Assembly (NCBI GenBank): GCA_964580105.1 | Contig: CAZOJJ010000015.1 | Coordinates: 1-60,513 of the forward strand | Direction of reading: 5' to 3' | DNA length: 60,513 nucleotides | Origin: CAZOJJ01 sp964580105 | Lineage (GTDB): Bacteria; Bacteroidota; Rhodothermia; Rhodothermales; Rubricoccaceae | Notes under the pieces: generated by a model | Databases searched by the model: none | What the model saw: the letters and a program-made list of their open reading frames with translations, nothing else | What the model was told of the DNA's origin: nothing | Position numbers and translations under genes: made by a program | Shown here: piece by piece, positions 10,441-17,387 of the stretch | How the letters are laid out: the number at the start of each line of letters is the position of its first letter | Position numbering within the stretch: position 1 is the stretch's first letter

Positions 10441-10814
10441 CTCACTTCGCACTTCGACCGTCCCGCTTGCCACGGCGCCGTCGCCGGTCGGGGCGTACTC
10501 GGCCCAGACCGCCTCGGTGGCTTCGAGGAGGGCGTCGAGGTCCTCCCGCGTGTGGCGGGCCATGACGCTGACGCGGAACCGCTGCTGCGTGGCCTTGACG
10601 GCGGGGTACTCGATGTGGTTGAGGAAGAAGCCGCGCGCGTGGAAGGCGAAGGCCATCGCGCGGATGTCCATGCTCACGGGCACCGGCAGCGCGATGATGG
10701 CCGAGTCGCCGTGGGCGTCGAAGCCGAGGCGGCGGAAGCCGGCCGTGAGGTAGGCCACGTTCTCCATCAGCCGCGCGTGGATCTCGGGCTCGCGCTCCAG
10801 CACGTCGAGGCCGG
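10441..10814 (-). pseudogene. C-terminal fragment of the alpha-oxoamine synthase gene
   Basis: The minus strand encodes the last 125 or so residues of the enzyme at 13443-14768, from LDVLEREPEIHARL to the VEVRSE tail. The fragment has no start codon, no PLP lysine, and breaks abruptly at 10815 into AT-richer DNA preceding gene A. Bases 10498-10814 are identical to 13506-13822. The final 50 or so bases encode a different C-terminus (AEYAPTGDGAVASG instead of AEHAPHGDGVLGRA), and the normal TAG stop is lost, so the frame runs on into antisense DUF3467. Confidence 0.85.
10498..10814 (-). repeat. 317-bp perfect direct repeat, copy 1
   Basis: Identical base for base to 13506-13822 by visual alignment and in the same orientation, 3,008 bp apart. 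It is bounded by single-base differences on one side (10497 A versus 13505 G) and complete loss of similarity on the other (after 10814). It lies inside the truncated oxoamine synthase fragment. Confidence 0.9.
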
Positions 10815-10885
10815 AGCATTTAGCATACGCTCCCCCTTCTGGTCTTCGATGCCGCAGAGGGGCCGTCCTGCGCACACGATTAGAC

Positions 10886-10910
10886 TTTGTGCCTCGAACA
10901 GGTATATTAG
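10886..10910 (+). promoter_or_regulatory. Promoter candidate for the A-B lipoprotein module
   Basis: An AT-rich island inside GC-rich DNA contains TATATTAG (10903-10910), seven of eight to TAnnTTTG, with TTAGAC 17 nt upstream of TATATT (10880-10885) and a TTTG at 10886. The leader to the ATG at 10997 would be about 80 nt, longer than for other genes here. Confidence 0.4.
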
Positions 10911-11014
10911 CCGCTACCCACCACGACATAACGCGTCCTTCTCAGTGCTCCTCAGCGCCTCCCACCCGCCGGTGAGCCCAACCCGACGAGGTGATCATGC
11001 ACCTTCTTCGTAAC

Positions 11015-11024
11015 CTCTCTCTCT
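11015..11024 (+). repeat. (CT)5 slippage tract at the start of gene A
   Basis: Five CT units lie between a well-placed Shine-Dalgarno/ATG (GAGGTG, ATG at 10997) and the lipoprotein frame beginning at 11034. The ATG is one base out of frame with that ORF. Addition of one CT unit would join them, giving an N-terminus MHLLRNLSLSRLYVLSTL followed by the hydrophobic core and lipobox. Confidence 0.7.
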
Positions 11025-11033
11025 CGGCTTTAC

Positions 11034-12086
11034 GTGCTCAGCACGCTGACCGCCGTGCTGGCCCTCGCGGCCTGCGACAACGCAGCACCGAATCCGGCCG
11101 GTGCCCACGCGGCCGGCGCGGCGGCGCTGTCCGCGGCTGACCTCCCGCCCGAGGAGGCCGCCCGCCTCGACGCCCAGAGCCGCCGCGCCCTCGATAAGGC
11201 CCACCTCGGCGCCTTCGTCGCCGCCCACACGGACGCGGCACGCTCGACGGCCGAGGTCACCGTACTCACGACCAGCGAGGGGCTGCCCACCAGCGACGCC
11301 TTTCGCGGTATGCTCATCCGCGACGGCCGCGAGATCCCGATCACGGGCCTGCACGATCTGCCCCCGGCCGGCGACGGCTTCGGAGACTGGCGGATCGGGG
11401 CCGTGGATCTCTACCTCGGCCAGAGCACCCAGGAGAAATGGGACGTGGTCTCCCTCTCCAGCGCCAGCTATACGCACGACTTCATCATGTCACACGGGCA
11501 GGTCAACGAGAGCGACGACGGCGGCGTAACCTGGGACGCCGGGACCTGGCTCGGCTCCGGCGCCTACAACACCGGCGAGGCCGTCCTCGTAGGCCACGAC
11601 TACATGACCGGAGGGCCGACGTGGTGGAAGGCGAAGGGCAAGCACGAATTCTCAGATGGGCTTGACTTCGAGCGTCTTACTTCCGAGACCGGCACGCTCT
11701 ACAGCAACGTCGGCAACAACCCCGTGTGTGCGCCGTCGAACCTGAGTCCAAGCGGGCAGAGCTACGGCTACGGCGCCTCGATCCAGTTCTCGTGGAACGG
11801 CGCCTCCTGCGCGTCGAACTATGAGGTCCGTTTCGCCTACGTCAACTTCGGCGGCACCGTCACCTACTCGCCCATCATCGAAATCAACAATGGGACGAGC
11901 TTCTACGCCTCCGGCATCAGCGGCTACTACCAGCCCTTCCGCGGCGGCACGCACGGCTGGACCGTCCGCGCGGTGGCCTTGGGCTACGACACGCCGTGGG
12001 TGAGCGGCAGCTTCACCATCTCGAACGGCGGGCCATGCGGCCGAGGCGGTGACGGCTCCTCGTCGTTCATTCCGCCCCAGTGCTGA
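11034..12086 (+). CDS. Gene A: surface lipoprotein with C-terminal Fn3/Ig-like domain, possibly phase-variable
   Basis: As it stands the ORF starts at a GTG with no visible ribosome site and encodes 350 residues. The first 14 (MLSTLTAVLALAAC) are a hydrophobic core plus lipobox but lack the usual basic n-region. That n-region is supplied in another frame by the ATG at 10997, so the signal peptide looks split by a CT-tract slip (see the tract). Residues about 75-220 form an unrecognised module containing GDGFGDWRIGAVDLYLG and a DGGVTWDAGTW segment. Residues about 225-325 (PSNLSPSGQSYGYGASIQF to DTPWVSGSFTIS) resemble a fibronectin/Ig-type beta sandwich. Cysteines near both ends of that domain may pair. 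Gene B follows after 11 bases, so the two are one operon. A decayed homologue lies at 8325. Confidence 0.75.
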   Translation: MLSTLTAVLALAACDNAAPNPAGAHAAGAAALSAADLPPEEAARLDAQSRRALDKAHLGAFVAAHTDAARSTAEVTVLTTSEGLPTSDAFRGMLIRDGREIPITGLHDLPPAGDGFGDWRIGAVDLYLGQSTQEKWDVVSLSSASYTHDFIMSHGQVNESDDGGVTWDAGTWLGSGAYNTGEAVLVGHDYMTGGPTWWKAKGKHEFSDGLDFERLTSETGTLYSNVGNNPVCAPSNLSPSGQSYGYGASIQFSWNGASCASNYEVRFAYVNFGGTVTYSPIIEINNGTSFYASGISGYYQPFRGGTHGWTVRAVALGYDTPWVSGSFTISNGGPCGRGGDGSSSFIPPQC

Positions 12087-12097
12087 GGCCAGAGGCG

Positions 12098-13411
12098 ATG
12101 ACCACCACCCGCCGCCTCGGCCACCGCCCCGGCGTGTGGGGCCTGCTCCTGGGCGGGCTCCTCACGCTCGGCCTCGCGTGCGACAGCGGCGAACCCGGCC
12201 CCGATCCCCCGGAGCCGCGTTCGCTCAACGCTGCTCTCGAAGGCGAGGACGGGGTCTTCGAGGTCGCCGACGCCGTTGTCACCGACGAGTACCTCTTCGT
12301 CGCCCTCGCCCAGCGCACCAGCGACCGAAGGCCCGGACGCTTCACCTACGAAGATGTGTGGATGCTCACGCTCGACCGCCGCACGGGCACCTGGAGCGCC
12401 GAGCGAATCAGCCTCTCGCCCGAGGCCGAGCGCCATCCTACACTCGCGCTCACCTCCGACGGCACGCTCCACGCACTCTGGGCCGAGACCCTCCTTACCT
12501 CCATCGGCACCTTCGACCGGGCGCTCTGGCACGCGATGCGTCGCCCCGATGGGACGTGGACGCCGCCGAAGGCGGCCTGGCAGGGTCCGCCCGAGGTCGG
12601 CGTCACGCTCAGTGGGGCTGACCCGGCCACGCTCGTGGTGGATGCAACTGGGCAGCTCCACGCCGTCTTCTCGGCCGACTACGATGATGGTGGGCTTCCC
12701 GGCCCGCAGGTCAACGTGATCACGTACAGAGGGGGCACGTGGAGCGCGCCCACGCTGCCGGCCACGCGCAACGACGCGCAGGCGACGGGGGCGGCGCTTC
12801 CGGGCACGGGACTCGTGGTGGCCTACGTGGACCGGGGCTACGGGTACGAGACGGACGGAAGCCACACCGAAGCGGTGATGGCGATCCGCAGCGGGGACGG
12901 GGGCCAGACGTGGAACGAGCCGGTGGTCGTGGCAGCCCTTGGTGAGGAGCCAGGGGCCTCGTACGACCCGCACTTAGAGAGGGATGAATCCGGAACGGTA
13001 CATTTAACCTGGCGGAGTAGGGGTGCGTGCAGCGATTTTCCCTGTGAGGTATGGTACGCGTATTCCCTCGACAGTGGAATGTCTTGGGAGAGTAACCTCG
13101 TCCACCGAGCCGGCTACGTGCAGAAACCACAGCTTACGTCCGAGTGGGGCGAGCCAGTCCACTTGCTGTTTGCTGAATCCTCCTATTTCGGGAGTGAAGA
13201 AGGTAAGCTGCTTCAGCATCTTGTCCAAGATGGCAATGTATGGGAGACCGAACCGGCCCTAACAAAAGGTCCTATCACTAACGGAGGCGTCGGGGCTGCC
13301 GTGGACGCAGCGGGCTGCCTCCACCTTGTGTGGGAAGAGGCAGAGGTAGATATGGGCGAAGTGCTCTCGCGAGAGCTGCATTACGAGCGGCTCGGCCCGT
13401 GCGCGGATTGA
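12098..13411 (+). CDS. Gene B: lipoprotein with Asp-box (BNR) repeats, predicted beta-propeller
   Basis: The ATG at 12098 gives 437 residues with a lipoprotein signal (GLLLGGLLTLGLAC, Cys28). Two Asp-box motifs fit SxDxGx(T/S)W: SGDGGQTW in the middle and SLDSGMSW further on. Repeated blades of the form D-G-T-H/L-A-W (DGTLHALW, ATGQLHAVF, GCLHLVW) also occur. Such repeats form sialidase-like propellers in extracellular carbohydrate-active or adhesive proteins, but no catalytic sialidase residues (RIP, Arg triad) are evident, so binding is more likely than hydrolysis. The segment 12960-13270 is AT-richer than the rest and is exactly the part missing from B'. It follows gene A by 11 bases and converges on the oxoamine synthase gene. 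Confidence 0.8.
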   Translation: MTTTRRLGHRPGVWGLLLGGLLTLGLACDSGEPGPDPPEPRSLNAALEGEDGVFEVADAVVTDEYLFVALAQRTSDRRPGRFTYEDVWMLTLDRRTGTWSAERISLSPEAERHPTLALTSDGTLHALWAETLLTSIGTFDRALWHAMRRPDGTWTPPKAAWQGPPEVGVTLSGADPATLVVDATGQLHAVFSADYDDGGLPGPQVNVITYRGGTWSAPTLPATRNDAQATGAALPGTGLVVAYVDRGYGYETDGSHTEAVMAIRSGDGGQTWNEPVVVAALGEEPGASYDPHLERDESGTVHLTWRSRGACSDFPCEVWYAYSLDSGMSWESNLVHRAGYVQKPQLTSEWGEPVHLLFAESSYFGSEEGKLLQHLVQDGNVWETEPALTKGPITNGGVGAAVDAAGCLHLVWEEAEVDMGEVLSRELHYERLGPCAD

Positions 13412-13442
13412 TTGCCTGAGTGCGAAAGGCCGAGCCGTTGCC

Positions 13443-14768
13443 CTACTTCTCGCTTCGCACTTCGACCGTCGCCCGTCCCAGGACGCCGTCGCCGTGGGGG
13501 GCGTGCTCGGCCCAGACCGCCTCGGTGGCTTCGAGGAGGGCGTCGAGGTCCTCCCGCGTGTGGCGGGCCATGACGCTGACGCGGAACCGCTGCTGCGTGG
13601 CCTTGACGGCGGGGTACTCGATGTGGTTGAGGAAGAAGCCGCGCGCGTGGAAGGCGAAGGCCATCGCGCGGATGTCCATGCTCACGGGCACCGGCAGCGC
13701 GATGATGGCCGAGTCGCCGTGGGCGTCGAAGCCGAGGCGGCGGAAGCCGGCCGTGAGGTAGGCCACGTTCTCCATCAGCCGCGCGTGGATCTCGGGCTCG
13801 CGCTCCAGCACGTCGAGGCCGGCGTGGACGGCCGCCACCGTCATCGGCGGGATGGAGGCCGAGAAGACGTAGGCGCGCGAGGAGAGGCGCAGGAAGTCGG
13901 CCACGTCGCGCGGGCAGCAGACGAAGCCACCGGAGACGCCGAACGCCTTGGAGAACGTGCCCATCACGAGGTCCACCTGGCCGTGGACGCCGAAGTGGGT
14001 GCTCGTGCCGCGCCCGCCGGGGCCGGTGATGCCGGTGCCGTGGGCGTCGTCGAGGACGAGCAGGGCGCCGTGCTTCCGGCAGAGGGCGACGAGTTCGTCG
14101 AGCGGCGCGAGGTCGCCGTCCATCGAGTAGACGCCCTCCACGCCGACGAAGCGGTCGCCGGGCCGGCCGTCGTAGGCGGCGAGCAGGGTTTCCAGCGCGG
14201 CGAGGTCGTTGTGAGGGAACGTGATGCCCGTGTGGCCGCCGAGGCCGAGGCCGTCGATGAACGAGGCGTGGCTCAACTCGTCGTAGAGGACGGTGTCCCC
14301 CTTCGTCGGGACGCAGCTCATCAGGCCGACGTTGGCGCTGTAGCCGCTCCCGTAGAGCACGCACTCCTCGGTGCCCTCGAAGGCGGCCAGCCGCTCTTCC
14401 AGCGCGCGGTGGATGCCGAGGTAGCCGTTGAGCATCGGCGGCCCGCCGATGCCGGCGCCGTACGTGTCGAGGGCCTCGCGGACCTTCTCCCTGACGTACG
14501 GGTGGGTGGCGAGGCCGAGGTAGCTGTTCGACCCGAACATCCGCATCCGCTGCGTCGTGCCGTCGTGGTTGCGGACGAGGACCTCGCGGTCCATCGGCGA
14601 GAGCACGTGGCGGAAGATCTGGAGGCCGCCCGCGTCGTGGCGCTTGAGGCCGGTCAACCAGTCCGAGAAAAGCGACGTCCGTTCGCGGAAACCAAGGCGA
14701 CGCCCCTGGAGGAAGACGTCGAGGAGGGTGAGGTCCGAGTAGTTGGACCCGGGCTCGGATGCAGGCAT
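13443..14768 (-). CDS. PLP-dependent alpha-oxoamine synthase (SPT/KBL/BioF family)
   Basis: A 441-residue class II aminotransferase-fold enzyme condensing an amino acid with an acyl-CoA in the cytosol. Visible motifs are GSNSYLGLATHP at the start of the catalytic domain, GYSANVG, DELSHASFIDG, the PLP ring-stacking/Asp motif LVLDDAHGTGITG, and the Schiff-base lysine in GTFSKAFGVSGGF. The long N-terminal extension before the SNSYLG motif resembles Bacteroidota serine palmitoyltransferase-like proteins, so sphingolipid synthesis is plausible. BioF or KBL cannot be excluded. A GGAG six bases before the ATG at 14768 favours that start over the ATG at 14780. Its 3' third is duplicated at 10498-10814. 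Confidence 0.88.
   Translation of the reverse strand: MPASEPGSNYSDLTLLDVFLQGRRLGFRERTSLFSDWLTGLKRHDAGGLQIFRHVLSPMDREVLVRNHDGTTQRMRMFGSNSYLGLATHPYVREKVREALDTYGAGIGGPPMLNGYLGIHRALEERLAAFEGTEECVLYGSGYSANVGLMSCVPTKGDTVLYDELSHASFIDGLGLGGHTGITFPHNDLAALETLLAAYDGRPGDRFVGVEGVYSMDGDLAPLDELVALCRKHGALLVLDDAHGTGITGPGGRGTSTHFGVHGQVDLVMGTFSKAFGVSGGFVCCPRDVADFLRLSSRAYVFSASIPPMTVAAVHAGLDVLEREPEIHARLMENVAYLTAGFRRLGFDAHGDSAIIALPVPVSMDIRAMAFAFHARGFFLNHIEYPAVKATQQRFRVSVMARHTREDLDALLEATEAVWAEHAPHGDGVLGRATVEVRSEK
13506..13822 (-). repeat. 317-bp perfect direct repeat, copy 2
   Basis: The copy within the intact oxoamine synthase gene, identical to 10498-10814. The two copies bracket the A-B module and its promoter in direct orientation. 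Confidence 0.9.
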
Positions 14769-14852
14769 GGTAGGCTCCATTGGGGGACTCTCGCCGTAGT
14801 GGGCAGTGGGTGAAAGCGAGCAGAGCCGTACGCAATAAACGGTGTTTCGGGC

Positions 14853-14860
14853 GAAAAGTA
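14853..14860 (-). promoter_or_regulatory. -7-like box upstream of the oxoamine synthase gene
   Basis: TACTTTTC on the minus strand, seven of eight to TAnnTTTG, 84 nt before the start at 14768 in a locally AT-rich stretch. The leader would be unusually long for this genome. Confidence 0.35.
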
Positions 14861-14999
14861 AAGCGCTTGCGGCAAGGTGAAGGGGGTGCGCAGAAGGGGA
14901 GCCCCTTGATTGTCTTCGGGTTAGCCTCGATACCTGAGGGCAGGAAGAGAGGCACATCCTTTGAACCTTCGCGGCTGTCCCCCGTTTTCTCCCCGCGCG

Positions 15000-15224
15000 A
15001 TGGTTCCGCCGTTCCCTTTCTCTCCGACCGCTTCCGTTTCTGCCCCGAAGCCGTCGAGCTTCGGCCTCGCGCTCGTGAGGGTGGCGGGCGACGACTCCGC
15101 GCTGCGGGCGGTGCTCCACGCCCGCGCCTGGGCGGCCTACCGGGAGGCCGGCTTCCCCGAAGGGCCGGACGAAGACGGGCTGGATCGCTGGTGGTCGGCC
15201 CGCATCGACGGGATGCGCAACTGA
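15000..15224 (+). CDS. Small hypothetical protein (74 aa)
   Basis: The ATG at 15000 gives 74 residues. The first 25 are Pro/Ser-rich. The C-terminal half is a coherent amphipathic sequence (HARAWAAYREAGFPEG) with a Trp pair and a charged end (WWSARIDGMRN). It converges on plsC with a four-base gap between stop codons. Codon use in the second half is like real genes nearby. The N-terminus is uncertain because an in-frame TTG at 14961 would lengthen it. No family is recognised. Confidence 0.5.
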   Translation: MVPPFPFSPTASVSAPKPSSFGLALVRVAGDDSALRAVLHARAWAAYREAGFPEGPDEDGLDRWWSARIDGMRN

Positions 15225-15228
15225 CGAT

Positions 15229-16029
15229 CTAGGAGCCGAGTGCGGCGTCGTACGCCGCCTCCAACTGCCGCGCGAGGACGCGGACGTCGTCGGACGGTGA
15301 GGGGTGGAGGAGCGGCAACGGCGTGAGCGTGGCCGTGACACGCCGCGTGCGGGCGGCCAGCCGCCAGGCCGCACGGGGAATGGATTCGCCCGGGTGCCAC
15401 GCTGCCGCCTCCAGCGGGTCGAACGTGACGACGACGGGGAGTACGGGCACCGCCGCCGCGGCGGCGACCTCGAAGGCCCCGTGCCGGAACGGGAGCACCC
15501 GCCCGCCGGGACCGATCTGGCCCTCCGGCGCGACTACGATGGGGGGATAGGCGCGGTGCCGCAGCTTGCCCACGAGCGCCTCGCGCGACGCCGCCCGGCT
15601 GCCCTCGTCGCCCCGGTTCACGAACACGGTCCCTACGCCCGTCGCCATCCATCCGATGAGCGGGATCGTCCGCACGCCCGCCGCGCTGAGGAACCGGGCC
15701 GGACCCACGGCCAGCACCGCCAGCGGGTCGAGGTAGGAGAGGTGGTTGATGAAGAGCAGCCCGGCGTGGCGGCGGATCGCCTCGGGGCCGGTACACTGGA
15801 GGCGGACGCCGAAGACGAGGAGAAACAAACGCGTGAGGCCGATGGCCGCCCAGAGAGCCGGCCGCGCGCCCCGAATCCGCCCCGGCAGCAGCGACGCGAG
15901 CAGCACCGCCGCCGTCCCCACGAGGAGGGCCGGGACCATCACGGCGAAGCGGGCGAGGCCGGCGAGGACGGCCCCCACCGTGAGCCGGTGGGCGGGACGG
16001 GGCGGGGTGTACTCGATGCGCTTCGCCAC
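15229..16029 (-). CDS. 1-acyl-sn-glycerol-3-phosphate acyltransferase (PlsC family)
   Basis: A 266-residue inner-membrane acyltransferase that makes phosphatidic acid or related acylated lipids. After N-terminal hydrophobic segments (about 20-50 and 60-80) comes the HX4D catalytic motif in NHLSYLDP, then the acceptor-binding FVNRGDEGSR and the VAPEGQIGPGG motif (EGxxxxG in most members). All four conserved blocks of the LPLAT family are present in order. The gene lies ten bases downstream of lptG on the same strand, suggesting an envelope-lipid operon. Family members also include ornithine-lipid acyltransferases, so the exact acceptor is not certain. Confidence 0.88.
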   Translation of the reverse strand: MAKRIEYTPPRPAHRLTVGAVLAGLARFAVMVPALLVGTAAVLLASLLPGRIRGARPALWAAIGLTRLFLLVFGVRLQCTGPEAIRRHAGLLFINHLSYLDPLAVLAVGPARFLSAAGVRTIPLIGWMATGVGTVFVNRGDEGSRAASREALVGKLRHRAYPPIVVAPEGQIGPGGRVLPFRHGAFEVAAAAAVPVLPVVVTFDPLEAAAWHPGESIPRAAWRLAARTRRVTATLTPLPLLHPSPSDDVRVLARQLEAAYDAALGS

Positions 16030-16039
16030 GACCGTCCGG

Positions 16040-17146
16040 CTACTTGGGCGCGCGAACGAGCAGCGCCAGCCCCACGACCGCGAACACCACGTGCGGCAGC
16101 CAGGCGACGAGCAGCGGCGGCAGCTCCTCGGCGTACCCGAACGGCTCGGTGATCTTCTGCAGCGCGAGGTACACGAACGCGACGAACAGCCCCAGCGCCA
16201 GCTGGAAGGCCTGCCCGCCGCGTCGCCGCCGCGCCGCCAGCGGTACGCCGACGACCACGAGGATGAGGTTGGCGAGCGGATACGTGAACTTCGAGTGGTA
16301 CTCGACGAGCGGACGCCCGAGCCGGCTCTCGCCCGCCCTCCGTAGCGACTCGATGTACTCGCGGGCCTCGGGGATCGTCAGCCGTTCGGCGTCGCGCTCG
16401 GAGCGGGCGAGGTCGCGCGGGAGCACCGAGAGCGTGGTGTCGAAGTCGGTGTGCTCGATCCGGCGCAGGAGGCCGTCGGGGCCGAAGGTGGTCGTGACCG
16501 GGTCGGAGAGCGTCCACCGCCCGGTGGAGTCGTTCCACACCATCTGCTCGGCGTCGAGGCGGCGGGCGAGGCGGGCGGGGGCGCCGGCCTCGGTGGTGTC
16601 CGCGGCGAAGTCGAGGAGGGCGACGCGGTAGGCCTGGCCCAGGCTCGGATCGAAGAAGCCGACGGCCAGAATCGAGCCGGGCGCCGTCTGCCGGTGGATC
16701 GTGCTGAGGTTCGTCCGGCCGGGGGCGTCGCGGTAGTAGCGCTGCTGGAAGTCGAGGACGACGTCGTTGGCCGGGGGGACGACCCAGCCGTTGAACCCGA
16801 GCATGAAGCCCGTCACGAGCGCGCCGGCCACGGCAAACGGCGCCAGCACGCGGTAGAGCGAGACGCCCGCCATCGTCAGCGCCGTCAACTGCATGGACTG
16901 GCTGAGCCGGGCCGTCGTGTAGATGGCCGCGAGGAAGACCGCCAGCGGACTCGTCAGCTTGACGATCTCGGGGATGTAGTGGAGGTAGTACGTCCCGAAC
17001 ACCTGCCCCGGCGTCGCCCCTCGGTCCATGAAGTCGTCGATGTACTCGACGTAGTCGAGCACGACGAAGAACACCACGAGCAGCCCGAGCAGCAGCGCCG
17101 TGGCGGCGAAGAAGCGCCGGAGGACGTATCGGTCGAACCGGGTCAA
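16040..17146 (-). CDS. LPS export permease, LptF/LptG (YjgP/YjgQ) family
   Basis: The TTG at 17146 is taken as start because the product then begins (M)TRFDRYVLRRFF, the standard N-terminus of this family. This gives 368 residues. Six membrane segments are apparent: three in the first 100 residues, a large periplasmic beta-jellyroll domain (about 110-265), and three at the C-terminus (LILVVVGVPLAARRR, FVAFVYLALQKI, VVFAVVGLALLV). The protein forms the membrane part of the LptB2FG extractor that feeds LPS to the LptA/LptD bridge. lptD lies 4 kb away on the same strand. Only one such permease is in the window. The start codon directly abuts a 16-bp tandem array, leaving no Shine-Dalgarno. Confidence 0.88.
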   Translation of the reverse strand: MTRFDRYVLRRFFAATALLLGLLVVFFVVLDYVEYIDDFMDRGATPGQVFGTYYLHYIPEIVKLTSPLAVFLAAIYTTARLSQSMQLTALTMAGVSLYRVLAPFAVAGALVTGFMLGFNGWVVPPANDVVLDFQQRYYRDAPGRTNLSTIHRQTAPGSILAVGFFDPSLGQAYRVALLDFAADTTEAGAPARLARRLDAEQMVWNDSTGRWTLSDPVTTTFGPDGLLRRIEHTDFDTTLSVLPRDLARSERDAERLTIPEAREYIESLRRAGESRLGRPLVEYHSKFTYPLANLILVVVGVPLAARRRRGGQAFQLALGLFVAFVYLALQKITEPFGYAEELPPLLVAWLPHVVFAVVGLALLVRAPK

Positions 17147-17223
17147 GGGAATCGGAGGATCCGGGAATCGGAGGATCCGGGAATCGGAGGATCCGGGAAT
17201 CGGAGGATCCGGGAATCGGAGGG
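17147..17223 (+). repeat. 16-bp tandem array 1, abutting the lptG start
   Basis: Four perfect units of GGGAATCGGAGGATCC plus a 13-bp partial fifth. The first unit begins at the base next to the lptG start codon (17146), occupying its whole ribosome-binding region. Confidence 0.9.
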
Positions 17224-17286
17224 TCGGGGGCACGCGAAGATCGGGCGAGTATACCGCCGCCTCGGGCACGCGGAGGGGCGGGGTCG

Positions 17287-17294
17287 TAGCTTTC
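17287..17294 (+). promoter_or_regulatory. -7-like box upstream of sucC
   Basis: TAGCTTTC, the same octamer as at the cystathionine beta-synthase gene, lies between the two 16-bp arrays and 93 nt before the sucC ATG. The transcript would run through array 2. Confidence 0.45.
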
Positions 17295-17340
17295 GAGGCC
17301 TCTCCGGGTCCCCTCGATCCACACCTTCCCCAATCCCCGG

Positions 17341-17387
17341 ATTCCCCGATCCCTCGATTCCCCGATCCCTCGATTCCCCGATCTCCC
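17341..17387 (+). repeat. 16-bp tandem array 2, abutting the sucC start
   Basis: Two perfect units of ATTCCCCGATCCCTCG plus a 15-base variant third, ending at the base before the sucC ATG. The unit is close to the reverse complement of array 1, so the arrays form an imperfect inverted pair around the divergent promoter region. Confidence 0.85.

Noticed and set aside
10441..10929. Minus-strand ORF as a functional small gene
   Set aside because: It is the C-terminal third of the oxoamine synthase with no start, no PLP lysine and no proper stop; treated as a pseudogene fragment.
14961..14999. TTG at 14961 as the start of the small gene before plsC
   Set aside because: The ATG at 15000 is in frame and the extra residues (MNLRGC onward) show no signal or conservation; start remains uncertain.
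17147..17387. The 16-bp arrays as a CRISPR
   Set aside because: Units are contiguous without spacers and only 16 bp long; no cas genes are present. They are minisatellites.
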